Shown one piece after another: positions 52,497 to 62,842 of a stretch of 64,000 bases of DNA. Every line of letters begins with the position of its first letter. The stretch's first letter is position 1. Position numbers and translations under genes: made by a program. Source of the DNA: Adiantum capillus-veneris (taxonomy: Eukaryota > Streptophyta > Polypodiopsida > Polypodiales > Pteridaceae); NCBI GenBank assembly GCA_014529385.2, contig CM043964.1:109831587-109895586 (forward strand), in the 5' to 3' direction. The notes under the pieces were generated by a model. That model worked only from the letters and a program-made list of their open reading frames with translations, was not told the origin of the DNA and made no database searches.

Positions 52497-53084
52497 ATGA
52501 GTACATAAATTGATGATCAACATATGTTTGACTTCGAATACCTGGAGTCTGCTTCACCAGTGGATGTCACGTGGCTGGATACTCTCACGGAGGGTACCCA
52601 CGTGGCAACATGGACAGATGATGCAAATCCCGATAGTCTATCTCTCTCCCCACAAGAATCTACACCTCCTCCTCAGAGTGTGTTTGATATTCTGGAAGAT
52701 GATAGTAACTTGTTGGATGCCAGGGAGTTTGTCACTCGACAAGACTGGCAAACTCTTGATGCCCGATTTTGCAAGCTAGCTGTACGGGTCCAAATATTGG
52801 CTACGCAAGTGGAAAGTCTCACACGATTAATTTACAATATGCTACCAGAATCAACTTCTCACTTGCCAGCAACCCAAGGGGTTGTCTGCCCAACAGTTAT
52901 GACCAAAGAGGTCCAGCAGGTAGTACAAGAGAAATCAATTGCCGATACAAATCCGGTCCTGACCAACGTGCTCAGGAAGCAACTATCACAATCCAACTTT
53001 CAACGGGCAAAGCGTCAAAAATTATGCTTTTATTGCTTAGGAACGCATAAAAAAAAAGCAGTGTCCACATGTACGCCAACATAA
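52497..53084 (+). pseudogene. Mini-Gag, copy W
   Basis: From ATG 52497 (codon 4 is TAA) the frame continues as HMFDFEYLESASPVDVTWLD, TLTEGTHVATWTDDANPDS and FDILEDDSNLLDAREFVTRQ. An amphipathic helix follows (TLDARFCKLAVRVQILATQV ESLTRLIYNML), then a linker and QSNFQRAKRQKLCFYCLGTH. The C-terminal zinc knuckle is CFYCLGTHKKK...C (CX2CX3HX4C, as in copy Z), broken here by one extra A. HxFDFE ... SDTLxEGT and the knuckle match Gyp-4 Gag at both ends, but the capsid domain between them is absent. About 190 residues in total. Function unknown; probably RNA-binding. Confidence 0.72.
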
Positions 53085-54016
53085 GTATGATGCATGAGTT
53101 CGTGATCCAACATAAACTCAAGTTTTGGTGCAAGGCACAATAGTTATATGTCTTTTGAACATGTTATGTTCAGACACTGTCTCATACTTGAATGTGGCTT
53201 TTCAGAGTATTGTACGTTTTTTGAATTGAGTAGTGTTATGCCCAATTTATTTTCTGGTATAGTAATTTTTGGTAAGACCAGTTACATACTCTCGACTAAT
53301 ACGATCATCCGAACACATTATGAGGTGCATACATGATCACCGAATTAGGGTGTATACGATACACGTCACACAATTTTACATTCCTCATTTACTTTGTACA
53401 GTATTGTTTGTCGTGCCACGCTAAATGCTTGGTCAATTTCACGTGGCGTGCGGCTTCTAATTCGTACTCCGATTGATTTAGCGTCACGAGCAATGGCAAT
53501 CAAGTTTGGAGCACCTATATTATTCACAATATCATCTCAGCAAATCCCTACGAGTCCAGCCAGTGCAAGGCACTTTTGTATGCAAGGCATGCTACCCAAA
53601 TGGTATAAAGTACGCTTCTACTCTCACACAGTCACTCTGTCAAGGACATTATTCATTATGCATTGTTTCCATAATTTTCTTTTTGGTTGCTATCATCGCA
53701 TATCAACACTCAAAGGCAACTAAATTTCGGATTTAATTCACCGGCAAAGTGCCATATTTCATCGCTTTTCGTACAAATCACGATCCCTGCAAGGTCGGAG
53801 GGGCAGGATGTGTTTTGTGTTTTTCTATTATCTCTCTTGATGAGAGAGTCATACCAGCAATCTGTGGCATGCTTATAGGATAAGCTGCAATTCAGGCATC
53901 AGATGCGTAAGAGCACACAGATTGAATACACACTCTAGAAACTTAAGGAAACTTCCTCAACCCAACATGCTCTCCTTCTATCTCTTTCTTACTTCTCTCA
54001 AAGAATAATGACAACT
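53085..54016 (+). other. Conserved tail behind mini-Gag copy W
   Basis: Noncoding, homologous to 61905-62850 behind copy Z (shared TTTTTGAATTG near 53219 and 62044, GGCATGCTACC near 53587 and 62463). It breaks off at about 54016, where the SWIM-protein segment starts. Confidence 0.7.
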
Positions 54017-54049
54017 GATAAGAGCAGCGAATGTGGCTACTCAGGGCAC

Positions 54050-55215
54050 TCCAATGTAGAAACAACCAAATCCATTGACAGGAGATAAGGAGACATCAAG
54101 GCAAAAACGCAAGCCAAATGAGGTTATCAACGTGGAAGATGATGCATCGCATAGGCCTGAGTACAACTCGGTCACCAAAGATCGCAAGAAGTGTGGAAGA
54201 CCATGTAAGATCAACTTTGCAGAAGAAGGGATATCACAAACCCCAAAACAAAGTATAGGTTCTGGTGGGCAGTATGTAGTTGAGCGCAAGGTCAATGAGG
54301 CAATGTGGGCCATACGCCGAACTCCACAAGGTAGTAGGGTCACATGTAGGGGCACGCCAAGAGGAGGACAAAGGTGTGGATACAGTATTGCAGGTTCTAG
54401 CCTTGGTATATCGGCCCCATCTTTTGAAGGATATCGAAAGCATCTAAATGGTGTGGTGCGTCAATGGTTTTGGTTTTGTCCGGATCATGTCTTGCATTGC
54501 CATATAGTAGACCAAAACATTGAGCCGTATCTTTTGAAGGATATCGAAAGCATCCGAATGGTGTGGTGCGTCAATGGTTTTGGTTTTGTCCGGATCATGT
54601 CTTGCATTGCCATATAGTAGACCAGAACATTGAGCCATAGCCTCAGCATCCACCACACACTTGGCCCTTGCATGTGGGCACCAACCTATCGGAGGATGAG
54701 GTGCAAATATTGCATGAAGGGGGGTATCAAGTGGAGCTCAGCAAAGAAGGAATATCTAATGTAATGATGGTTGCTCATGCACAAAATATGACCAACTCTC
54801 CTTTCAAGTCAAAAGATACATCCACTCCTGAAGGCAGTGCAAGAGCCACAGTGCGAGATGGTGTGCGTTAGGGTATCGGACTTCCATTTCCAAGGATGCT
54901 GCTCGCAAGATCAGTTTAGCACTAGCCTTGAGAGTGAAGGTCGTAGAAGAGATATGTGCAGCAGATGGTGTTAATGAGGTCTTCAAAGTAGAGACCAAAA
55001 GTGAAGATGGTCATGTCGAGATGTACAAAGTTTGTATTTGCAACAAGACATTGTGCACATGTCCAGACTTCATGGAACGGGTGTCAAAGCAAAAACCATA
55101 TCTTGCATGTAAACATTTGTATCTTATTTATCTGTGTGTGCTAGGGTTAAGCCAAAATGAGAACATGTTTATCCATCAACCAATTTTGGAGATGCTGATA
55201 TCTTCAGGGCACTGA
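54050..55215 (+). pseudogene. SWIM zinc-finger protein pseudogene
   Basis: Open from 54075: KRKPNEVINVEDDASHRPEY, KDRKKCGRPCKINFAEEGIS, WAIRRTPQGSRVTCRGTPRG, VVRQWFWFCPDHVLHCHIVD. A 110-bp tandem duplication (54421-54640) shifts the frame before PQHPPHTWPLHVGTNLSEDE. A stop/shift near 54870 precedes SISKDAARKISLALALRVKV and the SWIM motif VCICNKTLCTCPDFMERVSK ... ACKHLYLIYL (C-x-C-xn-C-x-H), ending at 55215. SWIM domains bind DNA or protein in MuDR/FAR1-type and ubiquitin-related proteins; which kind this is cannot be told. It may be a host gene fragment or transposon-borne. Confidence 0.65.
54421..54640 (+). repeat. 110-bp tandem duplication
   Basis: Units 54421-54530 and 54531-54640 start CTTTTGAAGGATATCGAAAG and differ at a few bases only. 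Confidence 0.94.
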
Positions 55216-55509
55216 GCCGAAGGCGGGACCTATCCAGGCAAGGGTGCATAGCATTTGTCAATTCTCACTTTTTGTTAGTATGCTTCACAAAATGGACAAC
55301 TGTACTAGTTTCTAATTTTATCTTATGATGGCCACATTTTGGTACATTGATTTGCAGTTTTTTTCAAATTTGGAAAATGGTTGTTTATTTGTCAAATCGT
55401 GAATAAAGTAATATAATATTTGCACAATGGCTATAAATTACCATTGCTTGAATCTATTTTTGTGAAAGCTTCCAGTAGCTTCCGTTGCACACCTCTATTA
55501 CTTTTCACG

Positions 55510-55957
55510 ATGACCGACTATCTTGAGAATAAAATCAAGTTTGCGTGGGATGCCATGGAAGCCATTCCCAATGGAGAGGCGTTGTATGGAGCCGACTGGT
55601 TTAGGGAGGCTCTAAAGGCAACAATCAATGTGTATCGCCTCTATCACTGCAAGGAACTCAATATGTGGAGCTTACTCAGCTTGTTCGAGAAGGGACAATT
55701 CGCTTTCTCTTGCTGGAAGAAAATTGGGCTCATCACAGAGGAAGATGAGGAGGAAATGACGCAGCAGCTAGGGAACATGGTGATCTTCTTTTTCCACTCG
55801 AAGGTAGCACATCTACTCCTAAACCGGTCCTTCCAGAAGATGAACGCTTCTTGCCTATGTAATGCAAGTGCAATAAAATGTAACTTTCTATTATTAATGG
55901 ATGTTATTGTTTTCAGTACCCTAAACCCTAAATCTTTGTCTATGTCTCAACCTTCCT

Positions 55958-55959
<2 letters not shown>
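55510..55959 (+). CDS. Unidentified ORF, about 149 residues
   Basis: ATG 55510: MTDYLENKIKFAWDAMEAIP, ADWFREALKATINVYRLYHC, LFEKGQFAFSCWKKIGLITE, EDEEEMTQQLGNMVIFFFHS. Predicted mostly helical with an acidic EEDEEEM turn; no family recognised. The frame also opens upstream of this ATG from 55420. The last third is hydrophobic and looks like read-through, with an AATAAA at about 55875 inside it, so the true end may be near 55870. It is 295 bp downstream of the SWIM pseudogene on the same strand and could be its last exon. Confidence 0.4.

Positions 55960-55962
<3 letters not shown>

Positions 55963-56052
<90 letters not shown>
55963..56052 (+). repeat. Compound (CT)n(CA)n microsatellite
   Basis: CT repeats to about 56007 followed by CA repeats to about 56052; it marks the left border of block Y. 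Confidence 0.95.
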
Positions 56053-56054
<2 letters not shown>

Positions 56055-56099
56055 TAGAGATATGAAAAAGGCGAAAGAGTCGACAAGGAGGAAGACAGA

Positions 56100-59000
56100 A
56101 TCTTTTTAGGAATATTCCTACTAAGTCCTTGACTTATGAAACTATTGAGTCGGTATCCAACCCCACCACAACAGGTGTTCAAAGTTGAAAACCTAACCTA
56201 AGAAATATCAAGAATAGGGAGAGAATCGCCCATTCAAAATGCTTTGTGCTAATGTATGTTTTAGCAGATTCTTTAGCAAAAAATACTTGTAAACTACTTA
56301 TCCAACACGAGATGAATAGAAACACTAAGAGTGAGGTGCTTTCCGCCAACAACTTTACAGACAGTCTTCCACGATTGACGATAAACTATGACGCAACCAT
56401 TGAGTATCCAGCCATATATTTAATATGGAGTGGATATAGCCAACTAGGTTGAAAGTGGGTTGGACTGGAGTAAGCTCATAGATTCTAAACCCCAATACCT
56501 TGTATGGCAGGGTGTAAACTCATAATAAAGCTACAGTAGAGACTGCACTTGTAGTGCCAAAAAAAGGTGCACAATGAATAAAGTCCATGAATTTGCATGC
56601 CACTCAAAATAAATCAGTGTTAAACACTAGGGCCCATAACACCTAATGTGCATACATTTAACACAAAATTATCCAAACCGCAATTCCATGACGAGAATTT
56701 CCACAGTACGTACGTGAAAGCCTTTCAACAAGAGTTGGACCATAATAGAATGTGAAAGCTCAGTCACACCTAAGTACCAACCATGAGACATTCTCAGTAA
56801 CTTAGCATACTTGGCTATATGTAGAAACGACCCTTCATTAAGGTGGTTTCACAACACTTGTCATTGCAACAAGTCTGTACTGAGTACCCGACAATTTCTG
56901 GCCACTGAAATTGTTCCTGATAGAGTGTGCTCCAAATGGTCTAATAAATGGATGCGACCAGCATGTAGGGACTTTATCACAACACATCATTAGGAAATAG
57001 GTGACAATGTCAGTCCTAGAGACTCATATTCTCCACATGTGGAATATGTCTCAAAAAATGATGGCAGCAAAAGTGACATCCATCAAGTACAAGATGTACT
57101 TGTGTGTGGAGGTAATTGCAAACACTTTGCGATGCGAGTGAGAGGGACCCTCATTATCATTGCTCCACACTGGCTAAAGTGAACTCCTTGAGTTCCTAGA
57201 CCATGTTGTATCCCATGTGAATACATGCGCCAAATCGAACCCTACACGTGGATTCATAACAACATAATGCAAAAAAACATATGGGACACGACGGTCCAAA
57301 ATACTTTGTTTCGACATGCATGCCCTTGGCATGTCTCTGAAACATTCAAGCATATTTACACAACTTAAAAAACCCAAGCAAAACATACTAAAAAATGGAA
57401 TAACACCAAATCAATAGATGCGTACCTAGAGAGTTGAACTTAATGTTCACTTACCCATATTCAAATGCAGAGGAGCACATCGCCCACCTGTGAAAAAACC
57501 AAGCAACATTGCACTGGAAACCGTGGTTGTTGCCTTCGCAATCCAAACCCATTGGTTATAATCTACGTTGTCAAACCCCTTGGTAAGACCCTTTATAGAA
57601 TCTGCCCAACTAGCAGGTAACAGTAACCAACATAGTCGACCGTGTATAAAAATGACTGGAATCAGCTTGAAAAGTTGAATTTGTCCACTACCTCTCGGTA
57701 GATTGCGGACTTCTTTCCTTGAAAGTACAACTGGGATAGATCAAACTGTGATCCTCAATGCCTATGGGGTGATTTGGTAAACACTTGCTCGGTCGTACCC
57801 CAAAACTGTGATTCTATAGACACTCATAGTGTTAGAGAGAGAGCAAGAAATCTCACTTGAGCAAGAAATCCACACAAGTGAGATGCCTAGCTCGTATGAA
57901 CAACCATGCTGTCTCAACTGTTTGCTGCCTCTAGATGCCATGGTATAGATCAGCTGATGTGACTTTAAGATTATCAAAAACGCAACTTGGGCATCGCACT
58001 AAAAACATGTAGTGCAAAAATGACAACCTAAACATCCGTAATGACAAGACTCTTGCTTGTCCATTAACATCGATGTATTCGATGTGTACTCCACTGGGCA
58101 GATCTATTCGATCTTAAAACAATCACGCAAGGAATGCCAATAGTTGGGTCTTAACCAATATCTAAAAATGACCTTTAGCAAGTGTGTGTGGCTCATAGCC
58201 CTGACCTTTAGCCATTGTGTGTGGCTCATAGCTCTTATGGCAATTAGTGTTCAATCAACAAACCGATGAAGACTAATGTAGACGGCGTCTTGCCCTATTT
58301 CTAGCTGGGAGTTACAACACCTAGGCTCAGGTTGACTCCCAAACAAACATGTTCAAAAGCTTCCTAGAAAGTTTTCATAATTCTTTGAAAGAAATAAGAA
58401 AGAGAGAGAAGTAGAGCATGCGGGGCTGATGAACTTTCCTTGATTTTTTATGACGTGTATAGTATGTGCCCCTGCTCGTGTGCAGATAATGCCTAGAGTG
58501 CAGCTTATCCTATAAACATGCAACAGTCTTTTTCTATGACTCTCTCATCGAGAGAGGTAACATAAAAACACAAACAAGTCATAGACTGACCCACCTACTG
58601 TGTATGTGGTTGTGACAACACGAGTGTGACTTAATGATAGCACTTTGCCAAAGAGTCCTTGATTTAGGTTCTTTTTAGTGTGGTTGTACGTTGACAGCAA
58701 CCAAAATTATGTGAAACAATCCAGAACTTATCTTGCCCTTGACAAAATGTCTGGTGTTATAGCGAAAGCGTGTTTCAACAGGTGGTAGAATTGAATCCAC
58801 CTAGCTGGCATGCCATGCATACAGAATCTTAAGCCCTTGGCAAAAGTGATGGCCTCAAACGTGAGAGCCAAAACCATAAGTGCCTTGCACAGTTTAGACT
58901 TGGAGGGATTCTGTGAGCTCAGATTCTCTATTTTGTCAGTTTCCCAAACCTGTGGGCCAATGCACGTGATGCCAAGTCATTGGGCAGTACCTTGGCACAA

Positions 59001-60100
59001 GGGAGAAGCCTTGCTTCCTGTAAAATTGTCAAAGCAATTTGCTTTGCACAAAAGCAGTAAGGTTCCAACGGAAAAATAAACAATATTGAACATGGTATAA
59101 CCTGGTCATCTTGTTGTAACCAGTTGTCTTGAGACGTTGAAGGAAAAGCTTGCTCAAATGTAGATCATAACCATCTCTGTTGCGCGAGAGAAAGTTGGCT
59201 GGAAATATCCTGCAAGCATATGGAGAAATTCCCCAAAGGCGTGTGCTCATAGCATACCCCAAACGAGAAAAATCTCAATGCAAGATTCATAAATTGAAGC
59301 CGTGCTTCACATAAATATGTTTGTGCTTAGAGCCAACGGATGCGACTGCACATATCATGACAGAAAGAATCGACCGTGTCGAGCAATTTCAATTGAATTG
59401 GACCAGTACTGTGTGGTAAGCATCCTCTGTCAACGTGTAGAAACAGTCACAAGGAGTCGGCTGGGCCGAGCAACTTGCTGCCTTCAACAAGTCCAGTAAT
59501 AGGCCATGCCTGTCTCCTTGAGATACTAAATAATTGGCCCTTGCCATCAAAGTATGCAACAAAATTTGAGTGCTTATGAGAACATTCACAAACCGTGCTT
59601 GTGCTTGGCGTGCTTAAAGTGCACTCACCTTTGTTTCTTGATAGAAATACACAGCATGGTTTGTAACATTTTGCCAAACAAACTGAAAAAAAAACTATGC
59701 ACACCTGATTAATCACATGCCTCGACCTGCTGTAGGTTGTATCCTTGCTGATTGCAGCCTTGCTTGGTGTTGTATATCTGTAATAAGACTTGCTCACACA
59801 AAATTTTGATAACAACACTCTTAATTTACCTCAATCAACGCATCTAGAATCAATCAGTAACATCATCCTTGTCGTGAGCTCTTTGTTGGGATTGCTCCAT
59901 ACTAGAAGACATGGCCTTGCCATTGGCTTTCCAATTGCGAATGCTAGCGTGACTTATATCCGCCTTGGTCCCGACATCATTCATTGAAATCCAAGAGTCC
60001 CGTTGTCTTTGATCGAGTGGTAAAGACGTGTAGAATTTCACTGTAGACCGACTAGGAAGACGGTGTTCATGGCGGCCCCAGATATGCTAGAAGACTACCG
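56100..60100 (-). mobile_element. Block Y: inverted copy of block X
   Basis: Reverse complement of roughly 47240-51360, colinear throughout with substitutions and indels. Matching landmarks include TAGTTGAGCAGTTCC/TAGCAGGTAACAG near 49860 and 57610, and GCAAGGCTGCAATC near 47310 and 59745. A minus-strand frame at 59850-60041 (MKFYTSLPLDQRQRDSWISM) is not shared intact with X. No gene is supported. Confidence 0.72.
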
Positions 60101-61207
60101 CGCCAGAAACCAAAGGGAACCAGCGCCGCAAGGCGCGTGTGTTCGGGCCCACCATGGAAAAACCCTGCACCTTGGATGCCTTGCCCAGCCAATGATGGTG
60201 GCCTTTGGCGCATGATGACATGCAACATGCTAGAGCACAGTTGTTGCCGCTCATCCATGGCATGTAGCCGCACATGCATAGCGTGGGCTGCAACCCTTAG
60301 CAAGAGTGGGTGCCCGAAATAGGGCGTGCAACCCTGGATTCCAAAAGAAGGAAAAATAAAAAGTAACTTTGAAGTGTTGCCTGGCCATGGCGTTGCATAG
60401 AGCCGTCAACGGGGAGAGAGAACAAAAACATGCAGCACGTGTGCTGCTCGAACGCACCCTCTTACGTGACGGGATTCGTGTGGTTGGGCCTCGCACTCTC
60501 GTCGAGCTCCATAGCTCCGGGTTCTTAGCAGGTCGTCCCCTCTTCTCCCTTTGCCTCAAGAGGCCGTGCACACCCGGTTATTCCCCGTGGCTTTTTCCCC
60601 GCCTGTCAAGAGAGGAGATCCACAACATGCAACATGCAAGAGGTGTAGAAAAGAAGCACCAGGGTGCAGTCGATCTTGGTGAACCTGCGGGGAGTTGGGC
60701 TTGATATGGTCACAGAGGACCACTGAGAAATTCCCGCCACAAGCGCCTAGGCCGGCAAGCACCCCACGGTTGACTTACACTCCTCCTTCTCTCTTGCGGC
60801 ATCGTTTTGGAGACAGACGCCATTGATGCATGCTTTTGTTCACATGCGACGCACCCAAGGCCTTTGGCCTTACGGAATTTTTACTGCAAGTGCCCATGGT
60901 TTTTTCCTCCACACATCCCCTTTGCTCCAATTACTCGGTGGTGTTGTAGCGGGTCCCGAGGAAGATGGTGCAGTAACAACTTTCACATTTTTTTAGATTG
61001 GAAAAAGTGGCTATTGGAAAATATACGGGATCATACACAAGGCCATCATCATAATTTGTCTTTGTCACCATAAGTGAGGCGAGTGGAAGATTTGCAAGAT
61101 TCCACCACACCAACATGTTGCTGGATTTTTGACGGTACTTTTTCAAACTATACATCAATCTTGTTTTCAAGAAGGATTGACAAAGAATATTTGAATTACC
61201 AACCAAA
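60100..61207. other. GC-rich noncoding stretch, 5' side of block Y
   Basis: GC-rich and CATG-rich, comparable in texture to 46700-47000 in front of block X; a minus-strand frame (60067-60303) contains RVAAHAMHVRLHAMDERQQL. No LTR or PBS could be found for Y. 60950-61207 is AT-rich and ends where homology to 52382 begins. Confidence 0.45.
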
Positions 61208-61328
61208 GGCGGAATTAGCACGGCTAATCACCGGTCTCTGCTACAAGTTTTTGAGTTCGGTATGGCTACATGCCTTTCTGCACTCCAAGGTATTGTTTTC
61301 TCTTTTGTTCGCACAACACGTTTTTGCC

Positions 61329-61904
61329 ATGAATACGGAACTTGATGAACAACACATGTTTGACTTTGAATACTTGGAGCCTGCTCCACTTGTGGATGCC
61401 GCGTGGTCGGATACTCTCACTGAGGGTACCCACGTGGCACTAGGGATGGATGATGCAAACCCAGGCGATCTATCTCTCTCTTTGCAAAAAATCTACACCT
61501 CCTCCTCAAAGATTGTTTGATATTTTGGAGGATGATAGTAATTTTCCAGATGCCAGGGAGTTTGTCACTCGACATGAATTGCAAACTTTTGATGCCCTCT
61601 TTCGAAAGCTAGCCGTACGGGTCCAAATATTGGCTACACAAGTGGAAAATCTCTCACAATTAATTTACATATGTTACCAGAATCAGCTTCTCACTTGCCG
61701 CCAACCCAAGGGGTTGTCTGCCCAACAATTATGACCAAAGAGGTCCAGCAGGTACAAGAGAAATCGGTTTTTGATACAAATCTGGTCATGAACAACGTGG
61801 TCAGGAAGCGACTATCACAATCCAACTTTCAACGGGAAAAGCGTCAAAAATTATGCTTTTATTGCTTAGGAACGCATAAAAAAAAGCAGTGTCCACATGT
61901 ATGA
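61329..61904 (+). pseudogene. Mini-Gag, copy Z
   Basis: ATG 61329: MNTELDEQHMFDFEYLEPAP, AAWSDTLTEGTHVALGMDDA. An extra base near 61487 and a compensating loss near 61668 change frame. Between them lie FDILEDDSNFPDAREFVTRH and FDALFRKLAVRVQILATQVE. It ends SQSNFQREKRQKLCFYCLGT HKKKQCPHV, with a complete zinc knuckle CX2CX3HX4C. The layout equals copy W, so the lack of a capsid domain predates both copies. Reading upstream, the frame is open from 61074. Confidence 0.74.
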
Positions 61905-62771
61905 CAACTTAAGCATGATGCATGAGTTTGTGATTCGACATAAACTCCAGGTTTGGTGCACGACACAGTAGTTATATGTCTTTTGAACGTGTTATGCTTA
62001 GCCATTTTCTCATACTTGAATATGGATTTTCAGCGTATTGTACGTTTTTTGAATTGGCTAGTGTTATGTCCCAATTTCTTTTATGGTATAGTTATTTTTG
62101 GTAAGACCAGTCACATCATCTCGGCTTATACAATCAGTCGAACACATTATGCAGTGCGTACAAGATCACTCCATTAGGGTGTATATGATACACGTGTCCC
62201 ACAATTTTACGTTTTGCATTTATTTTGGACAATATTGTTTGTTGTGCAACGCCAAATGTTGGCCACTTTCACGTGATGCAAGCCTTCTAATTCATGCTAC
62301 GATTGACTTGGCATCAAGAGTAGTGGCAACCACGTTTGGTGCACCTACATTAATTGGGGTATCCTCTCACCGAATCCCTACCAGTCTAGTCGGTGCAAGG
62401 CACTTATGGTCTTGACTTTCACGGTTGTCATGGTAGCCAAGGGCTTCCACTTTTGTAGGCCAGGCATGCTACCTAGAGCGTACTTTTGCTCTCACAAAGT
62501 CACTCAGTCAAGGACACTATTAGTTATGAATGGTTTTCCATCATTCTCCTTTTGGTTGTTGTACGTCATTTTCATACAATCACCGCCCCCACACGATTGG
62601 TGGGTCGGCATGTGTTTTATATTTTTCTGTTCCCTCTCTCGATGAGCAAGTCATACTAGCAAACTGTGGAATGCTTATAGGATAAGCTGCAAGTAAGGCA
62701 TAAGATGCGTACAAGCACACAGATTGGGTACACACTCTAGTAACTTAAGGAAAGTTCCTCAACCCAGCATA

Positions 62772-62842
<71 letters not shown>

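Noticed and set aside
59850-60041. 63-codon minus-strand frame in block Y
   Set aside because: The matching part of block X does not keep the frame and no motif is present.
47240-60100. Helitron or Mutator-like element as origin of blocks X/Y/Z
   Set aside because: No Rep/helicase or transposase motif, no CTRR hairpin end and no long terminal inverted repeats found; PBS and polypurine-like tract favour an LTR origin.
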